64,000 nucleotides of DNA from Oscillospiraceae bacterium (GTDB lineage Bacteria; Bacillota; Clostridia; Oscillospirales; Ruminococcaceae), in contig JAFUWN010000012.1 in NCBI GenBank assembly GCA_017483465.1, forward strand, positions 1 through 64,000. Reading direction: 5' to 3'. The position numbers and the translations under genes are program-made. Below the pieces are notes generated by a model. The model made no database searches, was not told the DNA's origin, and worked only from the letters and a program-made list of their open reading frames with translations. Numbering within the stretch: position 1 is the first letter of the stretch; the number at the start of each line of letters is the position of its first letter. Of this stretch, positions 1 to 8,861 are shown one piece after another.

Positions 1-307
1 AAACCGTTACTGACAAAAAAGGCACTCACACGCATCTTGAAAAGTTAAGATATGAGGTTTTACTGTCTAATCGTACAGTATGTAAAATCTTAAACGTAAG
101 TATGAAAAATATTGCTGCAAAAAAGCAGTTGTGTATGAGTATATCTTGTATGCAAGGGGCGTTGTCAGCCGTCCCACGGTGTTACGTCAGTTTGCCTTAT
201 GGCATTCTAAAAAGGTAGGAGATTTTAAAAAATCGTTTTCACTACCGGATAGTGACAAGCCCCCACTTCTTAGCGAACGAAGTGAGCGTAAGTGGGGGTA
301 GTTGACG
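1..307 (+). mobile_element. 3' relic of an IS200/IS605-like (tnpB-type) element, with candidate omega-RNA end
   Basis: The frame ending at the TAG at 299-301 is open from about 92 and ends in residues LLSERSERKWG, produced by translating a strong terminal hairpin. The hairpin stem is CCCCCACTT (260-268) with AAGTGGGGG (290-298). Upstream lies another small stem, GGTAG (215-219) with CTACC (242-246). A coding 3' end that doubles as a structured RNA followed by a short TTGAC-like end is typical of tnpB elements, whose omega-RNA overlaps the ORF end. A second open frame (3-230) enters from the window edge, so the coding part looks frameshifted. I cannot recognise TnpB catalytic motifs in what remains, so the family assignment rests on the hairpin-in-ORF ending. 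Confidence 0.45.
260..298 (+). repeat. Perfect 9-bp terminal hairpin of the relic element
   Basis: CCCCCACTT and AAGTGGGGG form a perfect 9-bp stem around a 21-nt loop containing AGCGAACGAAGTGAGCG. It lies just before GTTGAC (301-306), the presumed element boundary. From about 307 to 640 the sequence is AT-rich and I see no gene, only a short CCTCC/GGAGG stem near 380-393. Confidence 0.6.
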
Positions 308-640
308 TCAGATACTCCTTAAATGTTTTAAATGTTTTTTATTCCGGTATGGGAAAGATAATGATACATGACAAATAATTCCTCCACTTGGAGGCTGTAT
401 TTTTATATCCTGCAAAAAAGATAACAGTTTTAAACTCCCCTGCAACAGTAATTTGAAAAACAGTTTTTTAGTATAAGTATAACAGATAAAAATCACAGAA
501 TTGTCATAGAAATAGTAAATATGCCGTGAATAAATGTAAATTTTCTGTAAATTTTTGTATCTCCTGACGGAAACAAACCGCCTCTGATTCTTATTATAAC
601 ATATTATGAAATGATTTTCAAGACCGTTTTCTGAAATGGA

Positions 641-669
641 TTGACAAAATATGCCCGGTATGCTATAAT
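641..669 (+). promoter_or_regulatory. Sigma-A promoter of the mutS-like gene
   Basis: TTGACA at 641-646 and TATAAT at 664-669 are separated by exactly 17 bp. The start codon of the mutS-like gene follows at 701, with a GAGG ribosome-binding site at 690-693. Confidence 0.85.
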
Positions 670-700
670 AATGAAAAAATTAAAGAAATGAGGTTCTATT

Positions 701-2308
701 ATGGAACAGATGCTGAAACCATTCAGTCTGCTTGCTCCGGAAATATCAGAAAATTATGCAGAACTTACAGAAAATACAGTCAATGATCTGTCACTTGACT
801 TCCTGATCCAGCATCTTTCAGATTCCGAAGCAGATCGGCAGAGTCTGAAAACGATTCTCCTGAAACTGCCCAAAGACAGCAGAATAATCCAATATCGGCA
901 GGAAATCTATCAGGATTTGAAAAATTATCCGGAACTCTGTGAAACTTTCAGAGAAATTTTTGATTCTGTCCGGTTCGGCAGTCTGGATACGACACATATA
1001 CAATACAGCAAAGCCAGTATCTGGGAACTGATGGACAGACTCCGTTCACTGGAGCAGTACTGTCAGGCTGTTTCTGAAATACAGATATTATTGCAGGATA
1101 AAACTTTCAAATCCCGTGGCATGAAACAGTTTTCTGATTTTATTCATAAAATTTATGATAACAGCGGATTTTCAGAATTATCGCAGGATATTAAATTTCT
1201 GAGTGATGATGTCATGAGTATCCGGAGTATGACACTCGGTGTAAATTTCAACAGTGAATTTGCTCCTTCAGAAATCGGCATAGTTTCGCTGAATACTTAT
1301 GAATATACAGAAAAAGGCTTTCTGGAAAAATTCATCCGGTTTCATCGGAAACGACATCCGGAAGACAAGACCCTGACACCGTTTACCATGCTCTCCCATG
1401 CGGGAAACGGCACCGCAAGCGAAAGTCTGCTGATGAAAAATCTGACCAGTCTGATCGAAGAAATGCTCCCGGCGATGACAGCCAGACTCCGTAAAATTCT
1501 GAAACGCTATACCGATCTGAGCGGTACGGCTCTCGCCGGACTCGGAGACGAACTGTTATTCTATCTCTGTTTTATCAGACTGGAACAGAAGATCAGAAAA
1601 CTCGGTCTGCCGTGCAGTATGCCTGTATTTTCCGATCAGGAAAGCCATCTTGCAGATTTTTATAATATCCGGCTGGCACTCTGCAAACTGGACGGAACGG
1701 TTGAAAATCCGATTATCTGCAATCCTCTGGATTTTACACAGGCACAGACGATTCTGATTCTGACAGGGCCGAATCAGGGCGGGAAAACGATCTTTACGCA
1801 GGGAATCGGCCTGGCATTCCTGATGGCACAGCATGGTGTTTTCACTCCTTGCAGCAGCGGAACAATCCGTATCTGTGACGGAATTTATACCCATTTTCCG
1901 GCAGATGAAAACCGTACTGTCTCATTCGGCAGACTCGGAGAAGAAGCCCTCCGCTTCCGGGAAATCTGCCGTATGGCGACAAAGGACAGTATTTTATTAT
2001 TCAACGAATCCTTTGCTACGACAAGCCATACAGAATCTCTGTATATCGCAGAAAATTCCCTGAAATATCTCTGCTGTCTGGGAGCGAGAACCTGTTTCAA
2101 TACGCATATGCATGAACTGGCTCAGAATCCGGATTCTCTCCGGACAGAACATGCTGTCTGCGGAGCTGTCAGCCTTGTGATGGGGAAACGGGGAAGTGCA
2201 GAGGCCTATCAGGTTCGCTGTACTGCTCCTGACGGTCTGAGTTATGCTTATGAAATTGCCCGTCAGTACGGCATTACGTTTGAACAGCTTTGTGAAGAAC
2301 TCTCCTGA
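701..2308 (+). CDS. MutS-related ATPase lacking the mismatch-recognition domains
   Basis: This 535-aa protein ends in a MutS domain V ABC-type ATPase. The Walker A motif GPNQGGKT is at residues 356-363 and the Walker B-like stretch ILLFNESFATT follows near residue 430, then a conserved FNTHMHEL segment. The preceding part is helical and resembles the MutS core/lever. No mismatch-binding domain I or the PheXGlu motif is present, and there is no Smr nuclease domain. This is the layout of the stand-alone 'MutS family DNA mismatch repair protein' group in Firmicutes, whose substrate is not established. It is monocistronic behind a strong promoter. Its last 46 bp overlap the end of the convergent sortase remnant. 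Confidence 0.85.
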   Translation: MEQMLKPFSLLAPEISENYAELTENTVNDLSLDFLIQHLSDSEADRQSLKTILLKLPKDSRIIQYRQEIYQDLKNYPELCETFREIFDSVRFGSLDTTHIQYSKASIWELMDRLRSLEQYCQAVSEIQILLQDKTFKSRGMKQFSDFIHKIYDNSGFSELSQDIKFLSDDVMSIRSMTLGVNFNSEFAPSEIGIVSLNTYEYTEKGFLEKFIRFHRKRHPEDKTLTPFTMLSHAGNGTASESLLMKNLTSLIEEMLPAMTARLRKILKRYTDLSGTALAGLGDELLFYLCFIRLEQKIRKLGLPCSMPVFSDQESHLADFYNIRLALCKLDGTVENPIICNPLDFTQAQTILILTGPNQGGKTIFTQGIGLAFLMAQHGVFTPCSSGTIRICDGIYTHFPADENRTVSFGRLGEEALRFREICRMATKDSILLFNESFATTSHTESLYIAENSLKYLCCLGARTCFNTHMHELAQNPDSLRTEHAVCGAVSLVMGKRGSAEAYQVRCTAPDGLSYAYEIARQYGITFEQLCEELS

Positions 2309-2618
2309 ATCGGAATCAGTTTTCCGGCCAGTACAGTACGGGCATTTTCAAAATCCGAAGCACAGGTGGATAATGCAAGCAGTCTGTCAGAATCTGCAAT
2401 CTGTACCGGTCTGGAGCAGACTGCATGTGAGAGAAGTGTTTCTGCCCATTCGCAGACAGAAAGATCATATTGATAGACTTTCAGGCTGAGCGGTTCGGAT
2501 TGGTTTCCTGAACAGGGATTTCAGAAAACTCCGGTATCTGTTTATGCTTCTGAGACAGAAAACAGCCTGTAATCAGCAGGAGAAGAATCACAGTCATCCG
2601 GAGCCGAACAGAGTTCAT
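2263..2618 (-). pseudogene. Class B sortase remnant (internal deletion plus frameshift)
   Basis: The start codon overlaps the stop of the upstream pilin gene (ATGA at 2618-2615), so translation would be coupled. The first frame gives an N-terminal membrane anchor (MNSVRLRMTVILLLLITGC) and stops after 46 codons. The other minus frame gives the C-terminal part of a class B sortase, with the catalytic cysteine motif LLALSTCAS (Cys codon 2364-2362) and the catalytic arginine region FENARTVLAGKL. Only about 118 codons remain against roughly 220-250 in intact family members. The middle, with the catalytic histidine, is gone. This is the expected position for the sortase of the pilus-like locus, and it appears non-functional. 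The two-frame reading was made by hand. Confidence 0.8.
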
Positions 2619-3904
2619 ACGGATTTTTTATTTCTGAGGCAGATAATCAGCAGGAACATACCGGCAATGGTAATGCAGACAAACGGCATGACTGTGAAAA
2701 ATACGCCTGTGACAGAAATATCATGCAGAGTATTAATAAATAAAATACTGTCTCTGCCGTCTGATTTCTGAATGCTCTGCTGTTCGGTGGAGAAAGACTG
2801 CTGATCTCCTGTCATGGCAGAAGAAAGTGTAATCGGCTCGTCATTCATAGAGGCCGAAACCGTATACTGATCGGCAGTATCATTGATTTCCGTAACTCTG
2901 ATGGAAGTATGTTCCGGCAGACCGAAGAATATAATACTTTCTCCGTTCCGGAGAGCAGTATCTTCTGTATAGGTTCCGTCAGCGGAAAGCTGTTTCTGTG
3001 TATTTTGGGAATCATAAAAATCAGCCTGAGACTGTATGATTTCATTTGTCAGTGCAAGTGTGAACGGAAACGGATGACTGACATCTGCAAGATCGCCTGC
3101 GGTTTTTTTCCTGATTTCTATATTATGCGTATGATACTGATCTGAAATAATCACAAATGTTCCGGGGTCGGACGGATCGGGAATCTGTTCTGATTCCACA
3201 TCATAGCCAGTGATTTTATCGGCTTCGGATTCTGTTGTATTTTCAAACGAATGACTAGAGGCATTTGCAGAATCATCCTGAAACAGCACATAGCCATAGA
3301 TAATGAAATTATCTTTTTCTGTATTGTATTTTGTATAGACATCGAGATATAATATCTCCTGATACTCGGGATTTCTGCGGATTCCTGCGGATGTCAGAGT
3401 TTCTTCAGAAGTGGTATCTGTAAGCTGATAGCGATAAATTCCGGGCGGATTCAGGCCGTTCTGATAAATAGCAGAAGCATTCAGCTGAATATTCAGATTT
3501 TCATCCACATGAGCAGAATTGATGGTAATCACTGTATTTTCCTGACTGGTATCCGTCAGGCTGTCAGCTCCGAATGTCAGAACAGCTGTAGAATCCCATT
3601 CAGCTTCCGGAGCATTGCCCTTGATTCTGACAGCATTGGCAATACCGGAGCGGATTCCGATCACCTGTACAGAATCGTCATCATTTCTGACGGTCACAGA
3701 GGCATTTTCCACAGCGGCCGGAGCGACAGTATAAGTATAAGTAATATTCGGTTCATAGATCTGACAGCCCTCTGCATTGAACAGAACAATATCTTTTTCG
3801 ATCATGAATTCTGTAACAGAAGTTTCATCAGCATAACAAGGCAGAGCAGTCAGAGACAGTATGACAGCGGCTGCGGACAGGAGTGAGAAAAATTTCTTTT
3901 TCAT
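2615..3904 (-). CDS. Pilin-like surface protein with Spy0128/FctA-type isopeptide domain
   Basis: The protein has 429 aa, with a signal peptide (residues 1-25, ending in CYA), an extracellular region, and a C-terminal helix followed by RNKKSV. The last ~130 residues before the membrane helix match the Spy0128/FctA pilin domain pattern: IEIRKKTAG with the candidate isopeptide lysine, then a FPFTLAL strand, an IRVTEIN segment with the candidate catalytic glutamate, and LFINTLHD with the candidate asparagine. The cell-wall signal is degenerate (ISVTG before the hydrophobic segment instead of LPxTG), and the neighbouring 1411-aa protein shares a VTG ending. It is likely the structural pilin, polymerised by a sortase with SipA help. 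The sortase just downstream is broken. Confidence 0.7.
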   Translation of the reverse strand: MKKKFFSLLSAAAVILSLTALPCYADETSVTEFMIEKDIVLFNAEGCQIYEPNITYTYTVAPAAVENASVTVRNDDDSVQVIGIRSGIANAVRIKGNAPEAEWDSTAVLTFGADSLTDTSQENTVITINSAHVDENLNIQLNASAIYQNGLNPPGIYRYQLTDTTSEETLTSAGIRRNPEYQEILYLDVYTKYNTEKDNFIIYGYVLFQDDSANASSHSFENTTESEADKITGYDVESEQIPDPSDPGTFVIISDQYHTHNIEIRKKTAGDLADVSHPFPFTLALTNEIIQSQADFYDSQNTQKQLSADGTYTEDTALRNGESIIFFGLPEHTSIRVTEINDTADQYTVSASMNDEPITLSSAMTGDQQSFSTEQQSIQKSDGRDSILFINTLHDISVTGVFFTVMPFVCITIAGMFLLIICLRNKKSV

Positions 3905-3910
3905 AGATGA

Positions 3911-6900
3911 TCATCCTTTCTGAGAGATATGGCGGTATTTCAGCAGTAATACCAGAATGATACATAAGGCAGTTCCGGTGATTATGCCGTAAATTTCGGG
4001 ATTTTCATGCTGTCCGGTTACCGGAGCGGAAAACGGAACATAGACAAACCAGATTTCTTCTTCCGGATTCAGAATCTGTGAAGAATCCTGATTCAGATAG
4101 CATTGATATAAATTCCTGCTGATTTCTCCGAAAGTGACAGAAGTAAGATTCTGTTTCTGTGGTATAATATGGCCTGCTTTGTTTTTACTGCCGCTGATGA
4201 TTCCGGAGAATCTGTAATTTTCCGTATCAGTGATCAGCTGATCTGTATGATACAGATACAGGCATTTTTCAGCCGGAAGTATCTGCTGATACACAGATTG
4301 CTTTTCAGTTCTTAGAATCGCATCATAATCATACAGAATATTATGTTCCATCACAGCAACATGGAATTCCGTCCGTGGATTCTGCGTATTATAATAAATA
4401 ATTTTCTGATCTTCCGGATTTTCAGAAGAAGCGGAACTCCGGAGAGAACCGGAAGTTTCAGTGTTATTGCATGTAATAAAATTTTCGTTCTGTTCCTGAA
4501 GAATTTCGATATTCTGAATGGTTCTTATTTCTGTGAATTCCTGTTCATAAACAGGATAATTCCCGAACATATCGCTTGTAGAAAGCAGTTCTGTTCCGGA
4601 TGCGGAATAGCTGGAAGATAATACAAACGCTTCGGATTCTTCATCAGAAAGTGAAATAATTTTTTCTGAAATCTGAATTATATCAGAAGTTTCTGATTCT
4701 TCGGAACGGGAAATTTCTATATAATTATCATTAATTTTATAATAATAAATTTTATAAATATTTTTAATTTCTTCCTGTTTGACAGAAGCAGTATATTGAA
4801 ATTTCTGGTTCATATCTTCCGGAAGAGCGATCGTCTGTTCTTCAAGTGTGACTGTTACGGAAGATTCTTCATATTTTGTTGTTTCCGGATTGGCAGATTT
4901 TGCCCAGTATCCGTACAGAGTCAGAATATCCTGTGTGACAGGCTGACTGAAATCAAACGGAGTCTGCTGATCAGCTGACCAATAGCAGAAAATTTCATCA
5001 GAATCTGAAGAAACAGGCATATCCGCCGGATTTTTAATATTAGTATTAAAATTAATAATTTGATAATAAGTATTATTTTCCTGCTGATAGCCCTGCCATT
5101 CACCGCCCCAGTCAGCATGAGAATTATTTTTATCAAATATAATTTTGCTTCCCCATTGTGCATAGAGGATCACAGGCATTTGGGCATTGACATACAGGAT
5201 ACTTCCGGGGGGATATGCCGTTCCGGAACCGTCTTTTTCAGTATTCCAGCCGAGCAGAATATAATTTCCGTTCTGAAAGCCTGTTCCGCTGCTGATCTGT
5301 ACAGCGGAATGATTGAGCAGATCACTGACAGTCAGAAGCGTATCTGATCTCTGATATTCCGGTTCTATCAGGCTGATCACAGGTTTTCCGGCATCGGCAT
5401 CCGGCAGAATCGCACCGCCGTTGACATCATAGATTATATTTGCTGTAGGAATTTCCTGATAGACTGCCTGCATGATCAGAGTCTGTTTCTCCTGAATCGG
5501 CTCTGTCAGAGCGGAATCAAACCGGAAGCTCTGACCCGGAGTATAGATTTTCTGTTCAGGGTCAAGCTTGATTTTCCAGCCGATAAAATTTTTACCTTCC
5601 GGCGGAACGGCAGTTCGGGTAACAAACAGATCTGCCTGATCGGAATACTGTTCCGTATCCGGAAATGCAAAGATCTGCTGTGTATCGTCGGGGAGCTGAC
5701 CTTCTCCGGCATCGTACTGAATATAATAAATACCGGTCTGTTTCCAGTGCAGACGGAGAAAGAGATTTTCCGTAACCCGTGTGCCGAAGTGATAAGGTGT
5801 TTCTTCTCCGGTATCAGGGTTGACACGATACCAGCCGAGATATTTGTAATTCCCGGGAGATTTCCGGTATCTGACTTCGTTTACAGCTTCTGAAAGATCG
5901 GCAGTATAGCCGGCTCTGCGGTCAGAAATGCTGTTTTCAGCGATATTCCAGTTCTGGTCAAGATGATAGTAATTTCGGTCATGGAGCATATAATAATAGT
6001 CTCCGTCAGGGTCGGGGATATAATTCCGCACAGTCTGGGTATATTCTGTCACAGGGTCGCCCTGATAGGGTTCCCAGAACCAGGTAGACTGCCCGTCAGC
6101 GAGTTCACCGCCGTTGGGGTCGATTTCGATCAGAAACCATTGTGTTTCCCATCCGGCATAGACACGCAGAGGAAAAGCAGGCATTGTTTCATAGACCTGA
6201 TAATGCGGAACACCGCTGCTGTCTCTGGAAGAATCAATTTCTGTTTCAGAGGGTTCATGAAAGAAGACTCTGACAGAACAAGCCGGATCAGCATACCAGC
6301 CTGTAAACTGAAAGCCGGTCGGCGGACGGGGGTCATCCGGAAGAAAATTTTCTGTATTCTGCTGATAGGGCAGGGAAGTTTCTGCGAGAATCTGAGAATT
6401 GACAGAATTGATAAATTCTATCGGATAAGAATTTCTGGTATAATAAAAATAAAGATGATGATTCCAGTTATTTTCCCATTCGGTATGCTGATCTATAATC
6501 ACTTGTGTACCGTCCGGAGCGGCAGTTTCAAAGCGTGTAAAGCCCTCGATCTGCAAAAAATCTTCTTCATAATAGAGATAATTGAAATCATTCTCGACAG
6601 TTTCCAGATTTTCATGACAGGGAACATAATTTTTTTGACGATAAATTCTGACAGTTTCAGCTTCCGGAAGAGCTTCGGCATAATAATGAAAATATCGTTT
6701 TGTATGGGAAGTACTGGTATAAGTAAATGTAATATCTTCATCAGGCATCAGGAGCATTTGTGTCAGTCTCTGGGTATACTGTGCCGAACCGCCGGGAGTC
6801 CAGGAAGTATTGAAATTAATATCTGTCCGGGGATAAGAGATACCGTCAGAGCCGGTAAAATTCCAGATATGACTGATATCCGCACCATACAGAGCACGGA

Positions 6901-8146
6901 CGGTTTTGATCACTCTGTTATGATTCCGGAATGTGAATGTATGGATATTTCTGTCATAATACACATCAAGAATTGTATTGCCTGTGCCGTCTGCGGTGAG
7001 GGCATCGCTGCAATGACTGTAAGCAAAGCCGGGAATCTGATAATTTTTATCACTGTCATCCACTGTGACGATACTTCCGGTCAGGGTACTGAGAGTAAAG
7101 CTTTCAGAAAAATCATAAGATTTTTCTGTATCCGGAAGATCGGGAGAATCCGTTGCTTTTTGTTTCCAGATGATGACAGTATAATCCGAAAGCCCCGGCG
7201 ACCAGTGTGCAGATAACGTCAGTTCTGACTGATTTTTCAGATATAGCTTATGATTTTTGATTTCAAAATCATCAGAAGAACCGGAAGCAAGCAGATTGCC
7301 TTCAGAATCTGTGACCGGAATCTGATCTTGTGTATACCAGCCGTCAAATACATAGCCGGAACGCTCCGGAACCGGAATATCAGAAAGAAGAAAGCCCTCT
7401 TCTGAAAAGAACGATTCCGGCGGAATATAAGTTGCTCCGGAACCGGTTTCACCTGTATCAAAAATCAACCAGCTGATTTTTTCAAAAACCGGATAAAGAT
7501 GTGCGGTTTCTGAAATCAGGAACGGTTCTGTTTCGATTCTGACCGGATTTCCCAGATCTGTCAGCACAGCACCAGCCTGTGAGACAGGTTCTTTTGACCA
7601 GCCCTTGAAAGCCATCTGTGAAACGGCTGTTTCTGATGATTCAGGCATATCATAGCTGACTGTCATATCCTGAATTTTAATTTCTGCGGTCTGATCAGTC
7701 AGCTCGCCCCGTCTGACTGCGGAAACCGGAAAACTGTCTGTCACGGTATCATACTGATTATGAAAAACAGCATAAGCATAATTCTGAAATACGGCATGGA
7801 GAATCACAGTTTCTGTTTGAGTTACTTCCGGAATTGTTTCAAAATCGAATAAATTACCGTTTTCGTCATACCAGCCGGCAAATACGGCATGACTGTCCGG
7901 ATTTTCAGGCAGCTGCGGAATGACGGGTTTTTCATGATTTGCGACTGTCTGCTGACAGACTTTCTTTGTTCCGGAAACAGGAAAATAATACGGCTGATAT
8001 ACGCCGTTCTGATCCTGTATCTGAAACTGATAAGTCCGCAGGGGAGGGAAATTTGCTTCATAGCTCTCTGTACCCTGCACCGGAACAGGAGGCAGAAGCA
8101 GCAGGATTCCCGTCAGAAAAGAAAAAATCCGGTATTTTAATTTCAT
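3911..8146 (-). CDS. Large cell-surface adhesin with InlB-type B-repeats
   Basis: The protein has 1411 aa, with a signal peptide (MKLKYRIFSFLTGILLLLPP...) and many Listeria-Bacteroides/InlB B-repeat units, recognisable by FAGWY, FDGWYT, FTGWYAD, YLGWYRV and LGWNTE cores followed by ...LYAQW or LHAVF. A short wall-sorting region near the end reads APVTGQ, followed by a membrane helix and RHISQKG. It lies between the SipA-like and pilin genes and ends 6 bp before the pilin start. It is probably the tip or ancillary pilin of the same fibre. The ligand cannot be predicted. Long plus-strand open frames inside this region are shadows caused by the biased codon use of the repeats. Confidence 0.75.
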   Translation of the reverse strand: MKLKYRIFSFLTGILLLLPPVPVQGTESYEANFPPLRTYQFQIQDQNGVYQPYYFPVSGTKKVCQQTVANHEKPVIPQLPENPDSHAVFAGWYDENGNLFDFETIPEVTQTETVILHAVFQNYAYAVFHNQYDTVTDSFPVSAVRRGELTDQTAEIKIQDMTVSYDMPESSETAVSQMAFKGWSKEPVSQAGAVLTDLGNPVRIETEPFLISETAHLYPVFEKISWLIFDTGETGSGATYIPPESFFSEEGFLLSDIPVPERSGYVFDGWYTQDQIPVTDSEGNLLASGSSDDFEIKNHKLYLKNQSELTLSAHWSPGLSDYTVIIWKQKATDSPDLPDTEKSYDFSESFTLSTLTGSIVTVDDSDKNYQIPGFAYSHCSDALTADGTGNTILDVYYDRNIHTFTFRNHNRVIKTVRALYGADISHIWNFTGSDGISYPRTDINFNTSWTPGGSAQYTQRLTQMLLMPDEDITFTYTSTSHTKRYFHYYAEALPEAETVRIYRQKNYVPCHENLETVENDFNYLYYEEDFLQIEGFTRFETAAPDGTQVIIDQHTEWENNWNHHLYFYYTRNSYPIEFINSVNSQILAETSLPYQQNTENFLPDDPRPPTGFQFTGWYADPACSVRVFFHEPSETEIDSSRDSSGVPHYQVYETMPAFPLRVYAGWETQWFLIEIDPNGGELADGQSTWFWEPYQGDPVTEYTQTVRNYIPDPDGDYYYMLHDRNYYHLDQNWNIAENSISDRRAGYTADLSEAVNEVRYRKSPGNYKYLGWYRVNPDTGEETPYHFGTRVTENLFLRLHWKQTGIYYIQYDAGEGQLPDDTQQIFAFPDTEQYSDQADLFVTRTAVPPEGKNFIGWKIKLDPEQKIYTPGQSFRFDSALTEPIQEKQTLIMQAVYQEIPTANIIYDVNGGAILPDADAGKPVISLIEPEYQRSDTLLTVSDLLNHSAVQISSGTGFQNGNYILLGWNTEKDGSGTAYPPGSILYVNAQMPVILYAQWGSKIIFDKNNSHADWGGEWQGYQQENNTYYQIINFNTNIKNPADMPVSSDSDEIFCYWSADQQTPFDFSQPVTQDILTLYGYWAKSANPETTKYEESSVTVTLEEQTIALPEDMNQKFQYTASVKQEEIKNIYKIYYYKINDNYIEISRSEESETSDIIQISEKIISLSDEESEAFVLSSSYSASGTELLSTSDMFGNYPVYEQEFTEIRTIQNIEILQEQNENFITCNNTETSGSLRSSASSENPEDQKIIYYNTQNPRTEFHVAVMEHNILYDYDAILRTEKQSVYQQILPAEKCLYLYHTDQLITDTENYRFSGIISGSKNKAGHIIPQKQNLTSVTFGEISRNLYQCYLNQDSSQILNPEEEIWFVYVPFSAPVTGQHENPEIYGIITGTALCIILVLLLKYRHISQKG

Positions 8147-8264
8147 GCAGTATCATCTCCCTGATAAGATACCCGGAAACAAAGCAGATCTGCCATAAGA
8201 GAAAGCACGGCAAGCAACAGCAGCAGCCAGTCTGTTCAGGAATTGCATAATTTCCCTCCGGAGT

Positions 8265-8684
8265 TCAGAAATTATTTCTTCTGATGACGAGAATAATTTT
8301 TCCTTTGATTTCATTTTGATGTACAGTTCCGTCATATCTGGATGTAGAAGAATAAATATCAGGTTCTGAAACATGATGATTGTTAATCACAAGCTGTTCC
8401 TGCTCTGTGATCTCGACAGTATCACCGCCGACGGCCACAATCCGGCCGAGATAGAGTGTATTGTTTTTTTGGAGTACAATGACATCCTGTGCATGGAAAT
8501 CCTGTTCCAGACGGTCATAGAGTAAAAAATCTTTTGCATGGATATTCGGAGCCATATCTGCATTCGGAGCAGTAACCGCCCCGATGATGAAGCCGGACAG
8601 AATCCAGAAGACTGCGATAATCAGCAGAAAATTAATCAGGAAATTCTGCACCGGACTGCCGGATAGATGATTCTGTGTGCTCAT
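8265..8684 (-). CDS. SipA-like signal peptidase I homologue without catalytic Ser/Lys
   Basis: This 139-aa protein has an N-terminal membrane anchor (residues 14-38) and the S26 fold signatures. The motif that should read SMxP is DMAP, with Asp43 in place of the nucleophile serine. The motif that should read K-R-V-x-G-x-x-G-D is GRIVAVGGD, with Gly80 in place of the lysine base. The same Ser-to-Asp and Lys-to-Gly replacement is known in Streptococcus pyogenes SipA, which has no peptidase activity but is needed for pilus polymerisation (family knowledge). The start has an AAGGAGGG site (8695-8688). It heads the pilus-like operon, so a pilus-assembly role is a reasonable inference. Confidence 0.8.
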   Translation of the reverse strand: MSTQNHLSGSPVQNFLINFLLIIAVFWILSGFIIGAVTAPNADMAPNIHAKDFLLYDRLEQDFHAQDVIVLQKNNTLYLGRIVAVGGDTVEITEQEQLVINNHHVSEPDIYSSTSRYDGTVHQNEIKGKIILVIRRNNF

Positions 8685-8822
8685 ATGCCCTCCTTGTGCG
8701 GACTGATGAATCTATTTTATTATGACATGGCAGATATTATTCATCTGTTCAGAAATTATATAAATTTTTGATATAATACTCATGGATTTTATCAATAAAA
8801 TACGGCATTTTGTCAGAAATAA

Positions 8823-8857
8823 AACAGCCTTCCGGAATCTGTTTCCGAAAGGCTGTT
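8823..8857 (-). terminator. Rho-independent terminator after the DUF624 gene
   Basis: AACAGCCT (8823-8830) and AGGCTGTT (8850-8857) form a stem. On the minus strand it is followed by TTTATTT. It lies a few bases beyond the stop of the DUF624 reading frame. Confidence 0.75.
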
Positions 8858-8861
8858 ATGA

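Noticed and set aside
308-496. 62-codon minus-strand frame before mutS-like
   Set aside because: No ribosome-binding site or family features; AT-rich intergenic sequence.
2244-2489. 81-codon plus-strand frame after the mutS-like gene
   Set aside because: It is antisense to the sortase C-terminal half, which matches a known family.
5963-7216. 417-codon plus-strand open frame inside the large adhesin gene
   Set aside because: It is an antisense shadow: the composition (Ile/Arg/Phe/Cys-rich) is not protein-like, there is no ribosome-binding site, and the minus-strand frame has clear signal peptide and B-repeats.
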